Shown here one piece after another: positions 54,030 through 63,032 of a DNA stretch of 64,000 bases. A program made the position numbers and the translations under genes. Numbering within the stretch: position 1 is the first letter of the stretch; the number at the start of each line of letters is the position of its first letter. The stretch lies in NCBI GenBank assembly GCA_965227645.1, contig OZ245773.1, positions 4,774,001 to 4,838,000 of the forward strand. The letters run 5' to 3'. The DNA comes from Flavimaribacter sp024343425 (GTDB taxonomy: Bacteria; Pseudomonadota; Alphaproteobacteria; Rhizobiales; Rhizobiaceae). The notes below the pieces were generated by a model. The model saw only the letters and a program-made list of their open reading frames with translations. It was not told where the DNA came from and did no database searches.

Positions 54030-55112
54030 CTAGACGGGTTCGCTGGCCTCGAGCCTGCTTCCGATCTCTTCGGTAACGCCGTCATAGACCAGCGTCTGGT
54101 GGCTCGAGACAGGATCGCCCTCGATCAGCCCCAGCACCGAACGGGCGAGATCGCGGCCGGCTTCGCGAAAATCCTCGCCGATGACGTGGATCGCCGGGCG
54201 GAACCACCGAAGATAGGTGAAGGACGACTGCTTGGAGACGATTGACAGGTCTTTGCCGATCGCAAGACCCGCCTTTTCGGCGCCGACGCAGATGCCGATC
54301 GCCGTGGCAGCGCTTCCGCTGACGATCCCGTCCGGACGATCGGCCGACGTCATCAGCCGGTAAACCGCGCTTTCGATTTCCTCGATGCGGTCATCGACCG
54401 TCACGTCATTGACGGCGACGGTTTCAAGACCGTGCGCCGCAACACCGGACTGAAACCCCGATTGCATATGGCGGGAATAGGTCTGGTTGTCCGGTGGTCC
54501 GAGCAGGGCGAGCCGCCGGCAGCCAAGACCCGCCAGGATACCGACGGCTTCGCGCGCAAAGGCGCAGTTGTCGAAATCATGGAACGCGTGCTCGACCTCC
54601 ATATCCGTCCGGCCATGCGTGGCGAACGGCATGTTGTTTTGCGCCAGATAGCGCACGCGCGGATCGTCAGGCTGGGTGCGCGACAGGATGACGCCGTCGG
54701 CGGATCCGGTTTCCACAACGTAGCGCACCGGCCCCATACGGTCTCCCGGAACGCCATAGGGCGTGACCACGAGGTGGTATTGCGTTCCGGCGAGGACCTC
54801 GGAAATGCCCCGCACCATGTTGGAGGTCAGGCCGGTGATTTCGTCCTCGGTGTCCAGGATCAGGCTGATGACGTTGGTTTTGCCGGTGCGCAGGCGCACG
54901 CCGGCGCGATTGGGCAGGTAGCCGACCTTGTCCGCCACAGTCCGCACCCGATGTTTTGTATCTTCGCCGATATCCGGCGCATTCTTCAGCGCTTTCGACA
55001 CGGTGGTCACGCCGAGGCCGGTCAGATAGGCGATCGTCTTCAGCGTCGGCCGCTGGCCGCCGGGGCGGTCAGCCGAACGGGCCGGGCTTCCGGGACGCGC
55101 TGACTTGACCAT
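54030..55112 (-). CDS. LacI-family transcriptional regulator
   Basis: DNA-binding regulator of 360 residues. The N-terminal HTH reads LKTIAYLTGLGVTTVSKALK with the hinge segment PNRAGVRLRTGKTNVISLIL. A periplasmic-binding-protein-like effector domain follows (about 85-345). The sequence resembles the AglR-type regulators of rhizobial alpha-glucoside loci. It faces the sugar transporter genes and presumably represses them in the absence of the sugar. Two LacI-type palindromes flank the divergent spacer, one upstream of this gene, suggesting autoregulation. ATG 55112 is chosen because the HTH then begins about 22 residues in. Confidence 0.92.
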   Translation of the reverse strand: MVKSARPGSPARSADRPGGQRPTLKTIAYLTGLGVTTVSKALKNAPDIGEDTKHRVRTVADKVGYLPNRAGVRLRTGKTNVISLILDTEDEITGLTSNMVRGISEVLAGTQYHLVVTPYGVPGDRMGPVRYVVETGSADGVILSRTQPDDPRVRYLAQNNMPFATHGRTDMEVEHAFHDFDNCAFAREAVGILAGLGCRRLALLGPPDNQTYSRHMQSGFQSGVAAHGLETVAVNDVTVDDRIEEIESAVYRLMTSADRPDGIVSGSAATAIGICVGAEKAGLAIGKDLSIVSKQSSFTYLRWFRPAIHVIGEDFREAGRDLARSVLGLIEGDPVSSHQTLVYDGVTEEIGSRLEASEPV

Positions 55113-55197
55113 AACCGAGATATCCTCCAGGCGATTGACCGGCGTGAACGAAGTGAGAAAAAACGACTGGGTCGTCAGCCGGTCCGGGCGCATATTA

Positions 55198-55211
55198 CTA
55201 AAACGTTGCAG
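55198..55211. promoter_or_regulatory. Candidate LacI operator upstream of the regulator gene
   Basis: CTAAAACGTTGCAG matches the perfect palindrome CTGCAACGTTGCAG at 55469 in 12 of 14 positions and keeps the central AACGTT. It lies about 86-99 bases upstream of the regulator start, fitting autoregulation. Confidence 0.6.
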
Positions 55212-55468
55212 GAAAAAGCAAGTCCACACGCCTGCGCGGCTCTGGATTGCAACACCATTAATCCGCTCTGACGCTCAAATTCACCCCACGCTGGGCCACT
55301 ATAAGGGTCTGTTTTTCTTATGATTGCGGTTTCTTTTGAAATTTCTGTTTGCTCTCACCGGTTGTTTTCGGTTAAGCCGCAGTCGCCTGCGTAGCGTCGT
55401 TCAGGCGCGCATTGAATCGATTTGAACGGCGCTATTGCAAATTGAAATCTTTTCTTCTAACGTTTTTA

Positions 55469-55482
55469 CTGCAACGTTGCAG
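55469..55482. promoter_or_regulatory. LacI-type operator before the sugar-binding-protein gene
   Basis: CTGCAAC-GTTGCAG is a perfect 14-base palindrome with the central CG typical of LacI-family operators. It ends 14 bases before the binding-protein ATG, between a possible promoter (TTGCAA at 55435, 17 bases, TAACGT at 55458) and the GGGAGG ribosome-binding site. Repressor bound there would block initiation. Confidence 0.8.
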
Positions 55483-55496
55483 ATTGGGAGGACAAC

Positions 55497-56732
55497 ATGC
55501 GTTTTCATACACGACTTCTCGCTTTGGCGGCTACAGTGGCGATGCCGCTCGGCGCAGCCCAGGCGACAGACCTCGAAGTGACACACTGGTGGACATCGGG
55601 CGGTGAAGCCGCCGCGGTCGCCGAATTCGCCAAGGCTTTCGACGCCACCGGCAACAAATGGGTCGACGGCGCGATCGCCGGCGGCGGCGGCACGGCGCGT
55701 CCCGTGATGATCAGCCGCATCACCGGCGGCGATCCGATGGGCGCCACGCAGTTCAACCATGGTCGCCAGGCCGAAGAACTGATCGAGGCCGGACTGTTTG
55801 TCGATCTGACGGAGCTCGCCGAAAAGGAAAACTGGAAGGACGTCGTCAATCCGCCGTCGCTGCTCGACAGCTGCACGCTTGACGGGCGCATCTACTGCGT
55901 GCCGGTCAACATCCATTCCCCGCAGTGGCTGTGGCTCTCTCACAAGGCGTTCGAAGACGCCGGCGTTCCGGTGCCCACGAATTGGGACGAATATGTAGCC
56001 GCCGTTCCCGCTCTCGTTGAAGCCGGCAAGGTGCCGCTGGCGCTCGGCAACCAGCCCTGGCAGTCCAACCTGCTCTTCGGCGCTGTGCAGATCGCGATCG
56101 GCGGCATTGACCTTTGGAAGCAGGTCAACCTCGGAAAGGACGCCGAAGCGGCGCGCAGTCCTGAAATGGCGAAGGTTTTTCAGGCCATGGCCAACGCTCG
56201 CGAAATGGCGAAGGAATCCAACGTCCAGGACTGGAACCAGGCCACCAACATGGTGATCACCGGTGAAGCCGGCGGACAGATCATGGGCGACTGGGCGCAA
56301 GGCGAATTCCAGGTCGCGAACCAGGTCGCAGGCCAAGACTATTCCTGCCTGCCGGGCCTCGGCGTCCATGAATACATCTCGACGGGCGGCGACGCCTTCT
56401 ACTTCCCGAAACTCGACGATCCGGAGCAGACCAAGGCGCAGCTCGAACTCGCCTCGCTGATGGTTTCGAAGCCGGTGCAGGTCGCCTTCAACCTGAAGAA
56501 GGGCTCCCTGCCGATTCGCGGCGACGTCGACCTCGAAGCAGCCAATGACTGCATGAAGAAGGGTCTGGAGATCCTCGCCGCCGGCCGCATGCTGCCTTCC
56601 GGCGACCAGGTCTTTTCGGCCGACACCCAGACGCAGTTCAACGATCTCATGGTCGAGTTCATGAAAGATCCGTCGATCTCCGCAGAGGACGCGCAGCAGC
56701 GCTACGCCGACATCGTCGAAAACGCCGACTGA
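55497..56732 (+). CDS. Sugar ABC transporter substrate-binding protein
   Basis: Periplasmic binding protein of 411 residues with a signal peptide (FHTRLLALAATVAMPLGAAQA). The mature start TDLEVTHWWTSGGEAAAV and the following GGGGTARPVMISRI are like the GtsA-type glucose/mannose binding proteins of CUT1 importers. VPVNIHSPQWLWLSHKAFED and WDEYVAAVPAL are other typical binding-protein segments. The actual sugar is not certain. A GGGAGG site lies 6 bases before the ATG. It is the first gene of the transporter operon. Confidence 0.93.
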   Translation: MRFHTRLLALAATVAMPLGAAQATDLEVTHWWTSGGEAAAVAEFAKAFDATGNKWVDGAIAGGGGTARPVMISRITGGDPMGATQFNHGRQAEELIEAGLFVDLTELAEKENWKDVVNPPSLLDSCTLDGRIYCVPVNIHSPQWLWLSHKAFEDAGVPVPTNWDEYVAAVPALVEAGKVPLALGNQPWQSNLLFGAVQIAIGGIDLWKQVNLGKDAEAARSPEMAKVFQAMANAREMAKESNVQDWNQATNMVITGEAGGQIMGDWAQGEFQVANQVAGQDYSCLPGLGVHEYISTGGDAFYFPKLDDPEQTKAQLELASLMVSKPVQVAFNLKKGSLPIRGDVDLEAANDCMKKGLEILAAGRMLPSGDQVFSADTQTQFNDLMVEFMKDPSISAEDAQQRYADIVENAD

Positions 56733-56801
56733 GGCTGAACCGAAATGACCCGGACCGGCGGCAATGCGCCGCCGGCCCGGGGATCAGCGGGGGGAAGCCG
56801 C

Positions 56802-57695
56802 ATGTCGAGCAATCGGCCAATCAGGCTGTTCCGAAATCTGAATGCAAAGATCAGCGCGATCCCGATGATCGCGACGGCGCTTGTCGTGTTCGTCGGCGGC
56901 ACCGTCTGGACCATCATCTATTCTTTCACCAACTCGAAATTGCTGCCGCGGGCGAAATTCGTCGGGCTCGATCAGTATGAGCGCCTCTGGAACAGCAACA
57001 AGTGGCTGATTTCCATCGAGAACCTGTTCATTTTCGGGATTTGCTCGCTGATCTTCTCCTTTATCATCGGGTTCGTTCTCGCGGCTCTGCTCGATCAGAA
57101 GATCCGCTTCGAGGACACGTTCCGCTCGATCTTCCTGTTTCCCTTCGCGCTGTCCTTCATCGTCACCGGTCTGGTGTGGCAATGGCTGCTCAACCCCGAT
57201 TTCGGAATCCAGAGCGTGGTGCGGTCGCTCGGATGGGAAAGCTTCGATTTCGATCCGCTCTACAACGCGAACATCGTCATTTACGGCATCCTGATCGCCG
57301 CGCTCTGGCAAGGCACGGGGCTCGTCATGTGCCTTATGCTCGCCGGACTGCGCGGCATAGACGAGGACATCTGGAAAGCCGCGCGCGTCGACGGTATCCC
57401 GATGTGGAAAACCTATCTCTTCATCGTCATACCGATGATGCGGCCGGTCTTCATCACCGCCGTCGTCATTATCGCGTCCGGCATCGTGCGCGTCTACGAT
57501 CTGGTCGTGGCGCAGACCAGCGGCGGGCCGGGCATCGCCTCGGAAGTGCCTGCAAAATACGTTTATGACGCGATGTTCCTCTCACAAAATCTCGGGCAGG
57601 GATTTGCGGCGTCGACGATGATGCTGCTGTCGGTGGCGATCGTCGTCATTCCATGGGCCTATCTCGAATTCGGAGGCCGCAAGAGCCATGGATAA
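56802..57695 (+). CDS. Sugar ABC transporter permease (MalF-like)
   Basis: Inner-membrane permease of 297 residues with six or more helices. The EAA-type loop is DIWKAARVDGIPMWKTYLFI, which contacts the ATPase. The N-terminal helix region PMIATALVVFVGGTVWTII is like MalF/UgpA permeases. I prefer ATG 56802 for its GGGGGGAAG site 5 bases upstream; ATG 56745 would add 19 residues of Gly/Pro-rich sequence. Its end overlaps the next permease gene by 8 bases. Confidence 0.93.
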   Translation: MSSNRPIRLFRNLNAKISAIPMIATALVVFVGGTVWTIIYSFTNSKLLPRAKFVGLDQYERLWNSNKWLISIENLFIFGICSLIFSFIIGFVLAALLDQKIRFEDTFRSIFLFPFALSFIVTGLVWQWLLNPDFGIQSVVRSLGWESFDFDPLYNANIVIYGILIAALWQGTGLVMCLMLAGLRGIDEDIWKAARVDGIPMWKTYLFIVIPMMRPVFITAVVIIASGIVRVYDLVVAQTSGGPGIASEVPAKYVYDAMFLSQNLGQGFAASTMMLLSVAIVVIPWAYLEFGGRKSHG

Positions 57696-58611
57696 TTCGA
57701 CCGCCACGCTCCCTGCAAACAGCGCAGCCAGGGCCGAGCCGCGCGGACGGAAGCCCCAGCGCCGGATTTCTCGCCGCAACATCATCATTTACGGCACGCT
57801 GACTGTCGCCGCGATCTACTATCTGCTGCCGCTTTACGTGATGGTGGTGACGTCGCTGAAGGGCATGCCAGAGATCCGTCTCGGCAATATTTTTTCGCCG
57901 CCGCTGGAAATCACGTTCGAACCCTGGGTCAAGGCCTGGGCGACGGCCTGCACGGGCCTGAACTGCGACGGCCTCTCGCGCGGTTTCTGGAATTCGGTGC
58001 GGATCACCATTCCCTCGGTCATCCTGTCGATCCTGGTGGCGTCGGTGAACGGCTATGCGCTCGCCAACTGGCGCTTCAAGGGCGCCAACATCTTCTTCAC
58101 CATCCTGATCGTCGGCGCCTTCATCCCCTATCAGGTGATGCTCTATCCGATCGTCATCATCCTGCGCGAAATCGGTCTCTACGGAAGCCTGACCGGGCTC
58201 GTGATCGTGCACACGATCTTCGGCATGCCGATCCTGACGCTGCTCTTCCGCAACTACTTCACGTCGATCCCGGAAGAGCTGTTCAAGGCGGCGCGCGTCG
58301 ACGGCGCAGGCTTCTGGACGATCTATCTGAGGATCATGCTGCCGATGAGCCTGCCGATCTTCGTCGTCGCCATGATCATCCAGGTCACCGGCATCTGGAA
58401 CGACTTCCTGTTCGGGGTCGTCTACACCGGTCCGGAGACCTATCCGATGACGGTTCAGCTCAACAATATCGTCAACTCGACGCAGGGCGTGAAGGAATAC
58501 AACGTCAACATGGCCGCCACGATCATCACGGGCCTTGTGCCGCTCATCATCTATTTCATCTCGGGCAAGCTATTCGTGCGCGGCATCGCCGCCGGCGCGG
58601 TGAAAGGGTAA
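57688..58611 (+). CDS. Sugar ABC transporter permease (MalG-like)
   Basis: Second inner-membrane permease, 307 residues and six helices. The EAA loop reads ELFKAARVDGAGFWTIYLRI, and the last helix is followed by a short GKLFVRGIAAGAVKG tail as in MalG-type proteins. A longer periplasmic loop with two Cys (TACTGLNC) lies between helices 1 and 2. It overlaps the upstream permease by 8 bases and precedes the ATPase by 6. Confidence 0.94.
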   Translation: MDNSTATLPANSAARAEPRGRKPQRRISRRNIIIYGTLTVAAIYYLLPLYVMVVTSLKGMPEIRLGNIFSPPLEITFEPWVKAWATACTGLNCDGLSRGFWNSVRITIPSVILSILVASVNGYALANWRFKGANIFFTILIVGAFIPYQVMLYPIVIILREIGLYGSLTGLVIVHTIFGMPILTLLFRNYFTSIPEELFKAARVDGAGFWTIYLRIMLPMSLPIFVVAMIIQVTGIWNDFLFGVVYTGPETYPMTVQLNNIVNSTQGVKEYNVNMAATIITGLVPLIIYFISGKLFVRGIAAGAVKG

Positions 58612-58617
58612 GACGTC

Positions 58618-59703
58618 GTGGCAAGCGTATCGGTTAAAAACCTGTTTTTGAGTTTCGGCGAGGTGAAGGTCCTGCAGGATCTCAATCTCGAGGTCGGTCG
58701 CGGCGAGTTTCTGGTGCTCCTCGGTTCGTCGGGATGCGGAAAATCAACGCTGTTGAACTGCATCGCCGGCCTGCTCGACATCTCCGACGGCCAGATCTTC
58801 ATCAGTGACAAAAACGTCACCTGGGAGGAGCCGAAGGACCGCGGCATCGGCATGGTGTTCCAGTCCTACGCGCTCTATCCGCAGATGACGGTGGAGGGAA
58901 ACCTCGCTTTCGGACTAAGAAACGCCGGCGTCAAACGGGACGAGATCGCCAAACGGATCAAGCAGGCGGCGGAACTTCTGCATATCGAACCGCTGCTCAA
59001 GCGCAAGCCGGCGCAGCTTTCAGGCGGTCAGCGGCAGCGCGTCGCGATTGGCCGGGCGCTGGTGCGCGACGTCGACGTGTTCCTGTTCGACGAGCCGCTC
59101 TCCAATCTGGACGCCAAACTGCGCGCCGAATTGCGCGTGGAAATCAAGCGCCTGCACCAGCAGCTTGAAAACACCACGATGATCTATGTCACCCATGACC
59201 AGATCGAGGCGCTGACGCTGGCTGACCGGATCGCCATCATGCGCGGCGGCGCGATCCAGCAGCTCGCCGATCCGCACACGATCTACAATCGCCCGGTCAA
59301 CAAATATGTCGCCGGCTTCATCGGCTCTCCGAGCATCAATTTCCTGGACGGCGCAGTCACGCGCGACGGGAAACCGCGCTTCACTTCCGGCGACGTGGTC
59401 GTGGATCTTGAGCGGTATCCGTTCGAGGACGGCTCGTCGGACGGCGCCTGCGCCTTTGGCGTTCGTCCGGAACATATCGCCTTCGGCGACGCAGCCGCCG
59501 ATTCGCCGTTCAGCACGGAGGTCCGGGTCGATGTGGTCGAGCCCATGGGATCCGATACCCTTGTCTGGTCGAAACTCGGCGGCCAGGATTTCCGGTTTCG
59601 CGTCGACGGCCAACTTGCGGTCGCGACAGGCGAAACCGTCAGAATCGGCTTCGATCCGGCCCGCGCGTCCATATTCGACAAGAAAACGGAGCTTCGGCTT
59701 TAA
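58618..59703 (+). CDS. Sugar ABC transporter ATP-binding protein (MalK/UgpC type)
   Basis: ATPase of 361 residues that starts with GTG. Walker A is GSSGCGKST, Q-loop GMVFQSYALYP, signature LSGGQRQRVAIGRAL, Walker B VFLFDEPLSNLDA and the switch His in IYVTHDQIEAL. A C-terminal TOBE/OB regulatory region (about 240-361) includes FGVRPEHIAFG, the MalK-type motif. It powers the two adjacent permeases. Confidence 0.96.
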   Translation: MASVSVKNLFLSFGEVKVLQDLNLEVGRGEFLVLLGSSGCGKSTLLNCIAGLLDISDGQIFISDKNVTWEEPKDRGIGMVFQSYALYPQMTVEGNLAFGLRNAGVKRDEIAKRIKQAAELLHIEPLLKRKPAQLSGGQRQRVAIGRALVRDVDVFLFDEPLSNLDAKLRAELRVEIKRLHQQLENTTMIYVTHDQIEALTLADRIAIMRGGAIQQLADPHTIYNRPVNKYVAGFIGSPSINFLDGAVTRDGKPRFTSGDVVVDLERYPFEDGSSDGACAFGVRPEHIAFGDAAADSPFSTEVRVDVVEPMGSDTLVWSKLGGQDFRFRVDGQLAVATGETVRIGFDPARASIFDKKTELRL

Positions 59704-59754
59704 GGCCGCAGCCCTGCGCTATCCAACAGGCCTATCTCCACGAACGGATGTCCC

Positions 59755-60507
59755 ATGAAAGATATATCCTACCAGCTCTATTCTTCCCGCGAATTTCCTC
59801 CCCTTGAAAAAACCCTGTCGATGCTGAAGGGGCTCGGCTACACCCAGGTCGAAGGGTATGGCGGCCTCTATGCGGACCCGGCGGCGCTCGGCGCGGCGCT
59901 CCAGGCCGCCGGTCTTGCGATGCCGTCCGGCCACTTCGGCCTCGACATGCTGGAAGACGCGCCGGACAAGGCGATGGCCGTGGCTGAGGCGACAGGCATG
60001 AAGATGGTCATATGCCCCTATCTGATGGAGCCGGACCGGCCGGGCGACGCCGCCGGCTGGCGGGCCTTCGGCGCGCGGCTCGAAAAGGCCGGTCAACCGT
60101 TCCGCGACGCCGGCCTCACGGTCGGATGGCACAATCACGATTTCGAATTCAGCCCGCTGTCCGACGGCAGCATTCCGCTGCAACACATCCTGGACGGCGG
60201 TCCGACGCTTGCCTGGGAGGCCGACATCGCCTGGATCGTGCGCGGCAAGGCCGACCCGCTTTCCTGGATCAACCGGTATGGCGACCGCATTGTGGCGGCG
60301 CATGTCAAGGACATCGCTCTCGAGGGCGAAAACGCCGACGAGGACGGCTGGGCGGATGTAGGCCATGGCGTGATGGAATGGAAATCATTGCTGGCTGCGC
60401 TGAAGAAGGCCGATGTCAGCCTGTACGTGATGGAACATGACAAGCCGAATGACGACGAGCGTTTCGCCCGCCGTTCGATCGCGTCCCTCAAGGCCCTGAC
60501 GGAGTAG
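59755..60507 (+). CDS. TIM-barrel sugar phosphate isomerase/epimerase-like protein
   Basis: Xylose-isomerase-like AP-endonuclease-2 fold, 250 residues. Likely metal-site segments are GWHNHDFEF, AWEADIAW, AAHVKDIAL and YVMEHDKP, where the conserved Glu/His/Asp residues of this superfamily fall. Family members include isomerases, epimerases, dehydratases and, in recent work, enzymes acting on 3-keto-glycosides. The neighbour downstream is a Gfo/Idh/MocA dehydrogenase, and the genes upstream form a sugar importer, so it probably acts on the imported sugar or its oxidised form. Confidence 0.85.
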   Translation: MKDISYQLYSSREFPPLEKTLSMLKGLGYTQVEGYGGLYADPAALGAALQAAGLAMPSGHFGLDMLEDAPDKAMAVAEATGMKMVICPYLMEPDRPGDAAGWRAFGARLEKAGQPFRDAGLTVGWHNHDFEFSPLSDGSIPLQHILDGGPTLAWEADIAWIVRGKADPLSWINRYGDRIVAAHVKDIALEGENADEDGWADVGHGVMEWKSLLAALKKADVSLYVMEHDKPNDDERFARRSIASLKALTE

Positions 60508-60510
60508 ACC

Positions 60511-61659
60511 ATGCAGGAAAAAACACTCGGCGTCGGCATTGTCGGCTGCGGCAACATCTCTCAGGCCTATTTCAGCCTCGCCCCGCTGTTTCGAGGCGTC
60601 AAGGTGGTGGCTTGCGCCGATATCGACCGGAAGGCCTCAGCCCGGCGCGCCGCTGAATTCGACGTGCGCGACAGTTCTCTCGAGGAGCTGCTGGGCGCCG
60701 ACGATGTCGACATCGTCGTCAACCTGACCATCCCCGCGGCCCATCACGACGTCTCGAAAGCGGCGCTGCTGGCCGGCAAACATGTCTACTCGGAAAAGCC
60801 CTTCGTGCTGTCGCTCGATGAAGGCCTCGCCCTGGCCAAACTGGCCGACGACAAGAAATTGCGCATCGGATCGGCGCCGGACACGTTTCTGGGCGGCGCG
60901 CACCAGCACGCCCGTCACCTGGTCGACAGCGGCGCGATCGGCAAAATCACCGGCGGCACGGCTTTCGTGATGAATCACGGCATGGAGCACTGGCATCCCA
61001 ATCCGGATTTCTTCTACCAGAAGGGCGGCGGACCGATCCTTGATATCGGCCCGTACTACATCACCGATCTGGTTCAGCTCATCGGACCGGTGGAAAAGGT
61101 CGCGGCGCTGACAGCCGCGCCGCGCCGGCGCAGGACGATCTCTTCCGAGCCGCGCGCCGGTGAATCGATTCCGGTGGAAACGCCGACGACAATCCACGCG
61201 CTGCTGCAATTCGCCAACGGCGCGGTGGTGACGTTTGGCGCCAGCTGGGACGTGTGGAGCCATGAACACGGCAACATCGAACTGTATGGCGAGAAGGGCA
61301 CGCTCTATGTTCCCGACCCCAATTTCTTCGGCGGGGCGTTGTCCATGACCGAAGGGACCGAGCCGGTGAGCCCGCTGGAGGCCTACGACCACCCCTTTTC
61401 GGTCCCCAATCAGGAACACCACAGCCTGGGACCGCTCGCCAATTATCGCACGGCCGGGCTGTCCGACATGGCGCTCGCCATTCTGGAGGGCAGACCGCAC
61501 CGCTGTTCGCTCGAACTGGCGCTGCACGTGATCGACATCATGACCTCGATCCTGAAATCGGGGGAAACCGGCGAGTTCGTCACGATAACAACAGGATGCG
61601 AGCGGCCGCGGCCGCTTGCCACGGAGGAAGCCCGCGCCATGCTGGTGCAGCAGGCTTAG
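60511..61659 (+). CDS. Gfo/Idh/MocA-family oxidoreductase
   Basis: NAD(P)-dependent sugar dehydrogenase-like protein of 382 residues. The Rossmann motif is LGVGIVGCGNISQAYF, the conserved Lys of the EKP motif lies in YSEKPFVLSLDEG, and the catalytic-region GGGPILDIGPYYITDLVQLIG has the Asp-x-x-x-Tyr-type pattern. It starts 3 bases after the TIM-barrel gene and ends the run of sugar genes. The likely role is oxidation of a hydroxyl group of the imported sugar or glycoside; the substrate is not determined. Confidence 0.92.
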   Translation: MQEKTLGVGIVGCGNISQAYFSLAPLFRGVKVVACADIDRKASARRAAEFDVRDSSLEELLGADDVDIVVNLTIPAAHHDVSKAALLAGKHVYSEKPFVLSLDEGLALAKLADDKKLRIGSAPDTFLGGAHQHARHLVDSGAIGKITGGTAFVMNHGMEHWHPNPDFFYQKGGGPILDIGPYYITDLVQLIGPVEKVAALTAAPRRRRTISSEPRAGESIPVETPTTIHALLQFANGAVVTFGASWDVWSHEHGNIELYGEKGTLYVPDPNFFGGALSMTEGTEPVSPLEAYDHPFSVPNQEHHSLGPLANYRTAGLSDMALAILEGRPHRCSLELALHVIDIMTSILKSGETGEFVTITTGCERPRPLATEEARAMLVQQA

Positions 61660-61718
61660 GGGCGAAAGCCCTGCACGCGGCGCGGCTTCCTCCTGCAATT
61701 TCGGCAGACGCGCAGGCG

Positions 61719-63032
61719 TCACCGGGCGGACCGCCGGGTGGCGCCCGCCACGCGGCGCACCTTGCGCGGCGCCGCAATCCAGATGCACAGCATCGACAGC
61801 GGACAGGCGATGGCGACAACCCACAGACCGACAGTGTAGCTCCCGGCCAGATCGTAAAGATACCCGGTAACCCAGGGCCCCGTTCCGGCTCCGAGATTGG
61901 CCATGACGGCGACAGTGCCAAGGATTGTGGCGAAACGCCTTCCAGCGAAGATTTCGGCAGTCACCGGACCAAACAGCGACGCGATCCCGTATCCCAACAA
62001 CCCCTGAAAGCCGACCGCTGCATAAAGCAGCAAGCGGCTCGGATGACTTTCCATGACGACCATGGCGATTGCACAAAGCATGAAACCGGAAACCGCGACG
62101 CACCAGCCGACCTCACGGCCGAAACGATCGGAGAAATGGCCGATTGTAATCTGGCCGATTACGCCGGCGGCGGCGACAAGAGAGAAGGCGAACGCCGCTT
62201 CCCTTGCATTGACGCCGACATCAAGAAAGAACCGGATCTGATGGACCTGAACCGCATACCAGGCGTAGAGCGCCAGGAAATATCCGGCGGCGATCCACCA
62301 GAAACGCCGTGTTCTCATGGCTGACGGCAGCGTCCAGTCACGCTCCGCCCAGGCCTTGTCGACGATGACGGGACCGGCGGCGGCGGAATCCGCTCCCTTG
62401 GACGCCTCTCCATTGTCCGCGGAAAGGCCGACATCCTCGGGCCGACCACGCTGAAGCAGCAGGTTGAGCGGGATGATCACGATGATAAATGCGCACGCCA
62501 TGACGACGCATGCGGTGCGCCAGCCCGATGTGTCGATGACGATCTGCAGCAGTGGAAACAGGCCGAGCGCCAGTACTCCGACGCCGGAAAAGGCGACGCC
62601 GAGCGCCAGTCCCCGCCGGCGCACGAACCAGTTCGGCAGAAACATCGAATGCCCGACATAGGCCAACGGCATGGATCCGCCGGTCGCCAGCAGGCCAAGG
62701 CTGAGGTAGAATGCAATCGGCGTGCTCGCCACGGTCGCCGCGTAGTAGCCAAGCGCCACCACGACCGCGCTGACCGGCAGGATCACTCGTGGACCGTAGC
62801 GGTCCATCAACATGCCGATGAAGGGCACCGACGCCGTCGATGCGATGAAACCGACAGAGAAAATGGCGGCCGTGACGCCGCGCTCCCAACCGAACTCGTC
62901 AAGAATGGGCGGATACAAGAGCGAAAAGGCCGTGCGCGCGTTGACCGCTATGCCAAGCGTCAGAAACGCAACGGCGATCGCGACCCACCCATAGTAGAAA
63001 CGGGTGGCGACTGGTGGTCTTCCACCGTTCAT
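61719..63032 (-). CDS. MFS transporter
   Basis: Major facilitator permease of 437 residues with about twelve helices. The first helix follows TRFYYGWVAIAVAFLTLG, and the loop GMLMDRYGPRVILP holds the A-type motif between helices 2 and 3. The loop GHFSDRFGREVGW is its copy in the second half. The pattern is like monocarboxylate or oxalate/formate-type carriers, but the substrate is unknown. ATG 63032 is preferred for the GGAGGGGAG sequence upstream. It converges on the Gfo/Idh/MocA gene, 59 bases between stops. Confidence 0.92.
   Translation of the reverse strand: MNGGRPPVATRFYYGWVAIAVAFLTLGIAVNARTAFSLLYPPILDEFGWERGVTAAIFSVGFIASTASVPFIGMLMDRYGPRVILPVSAVVVALGYYAATVASTPIAFYLSLGLLATGGSMPLAYVGHSMFLPNWFVRRRGLALGVAFSGVGVLALGLFPLLQIVIDTSGWRTACVVMACAFIIVIIPLNLLLQRGRPEDVGLSADNGEASKGADSAAAGPVIVDKAWAERDWTLPSAMRTRRFWWIAAGYFLALYAWYAVQVHQIRFFLDVGVNAREAAFAFSLVAAAGVIGQITIGHFSDRFGREVGWCVAVSGFMLCAIAMVVMESHPSRLLLYAAVGFQGLLGYGIASLFGPVTAEIFAGRRFATILGTVAVMANLGAGTGPWVTGYLYDLAGSYTVGLWVVAIACPLSMLCIWIAAPRKVRRVAGATRRSAR

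Noticed and set aside
53873..54085. 70-codon minus-strand frame near the regulator's 3' end
   Set aside because: Arg/Ser-rich shadow; the alternative frame on the same strand (53781-54011) is far more coding-like.
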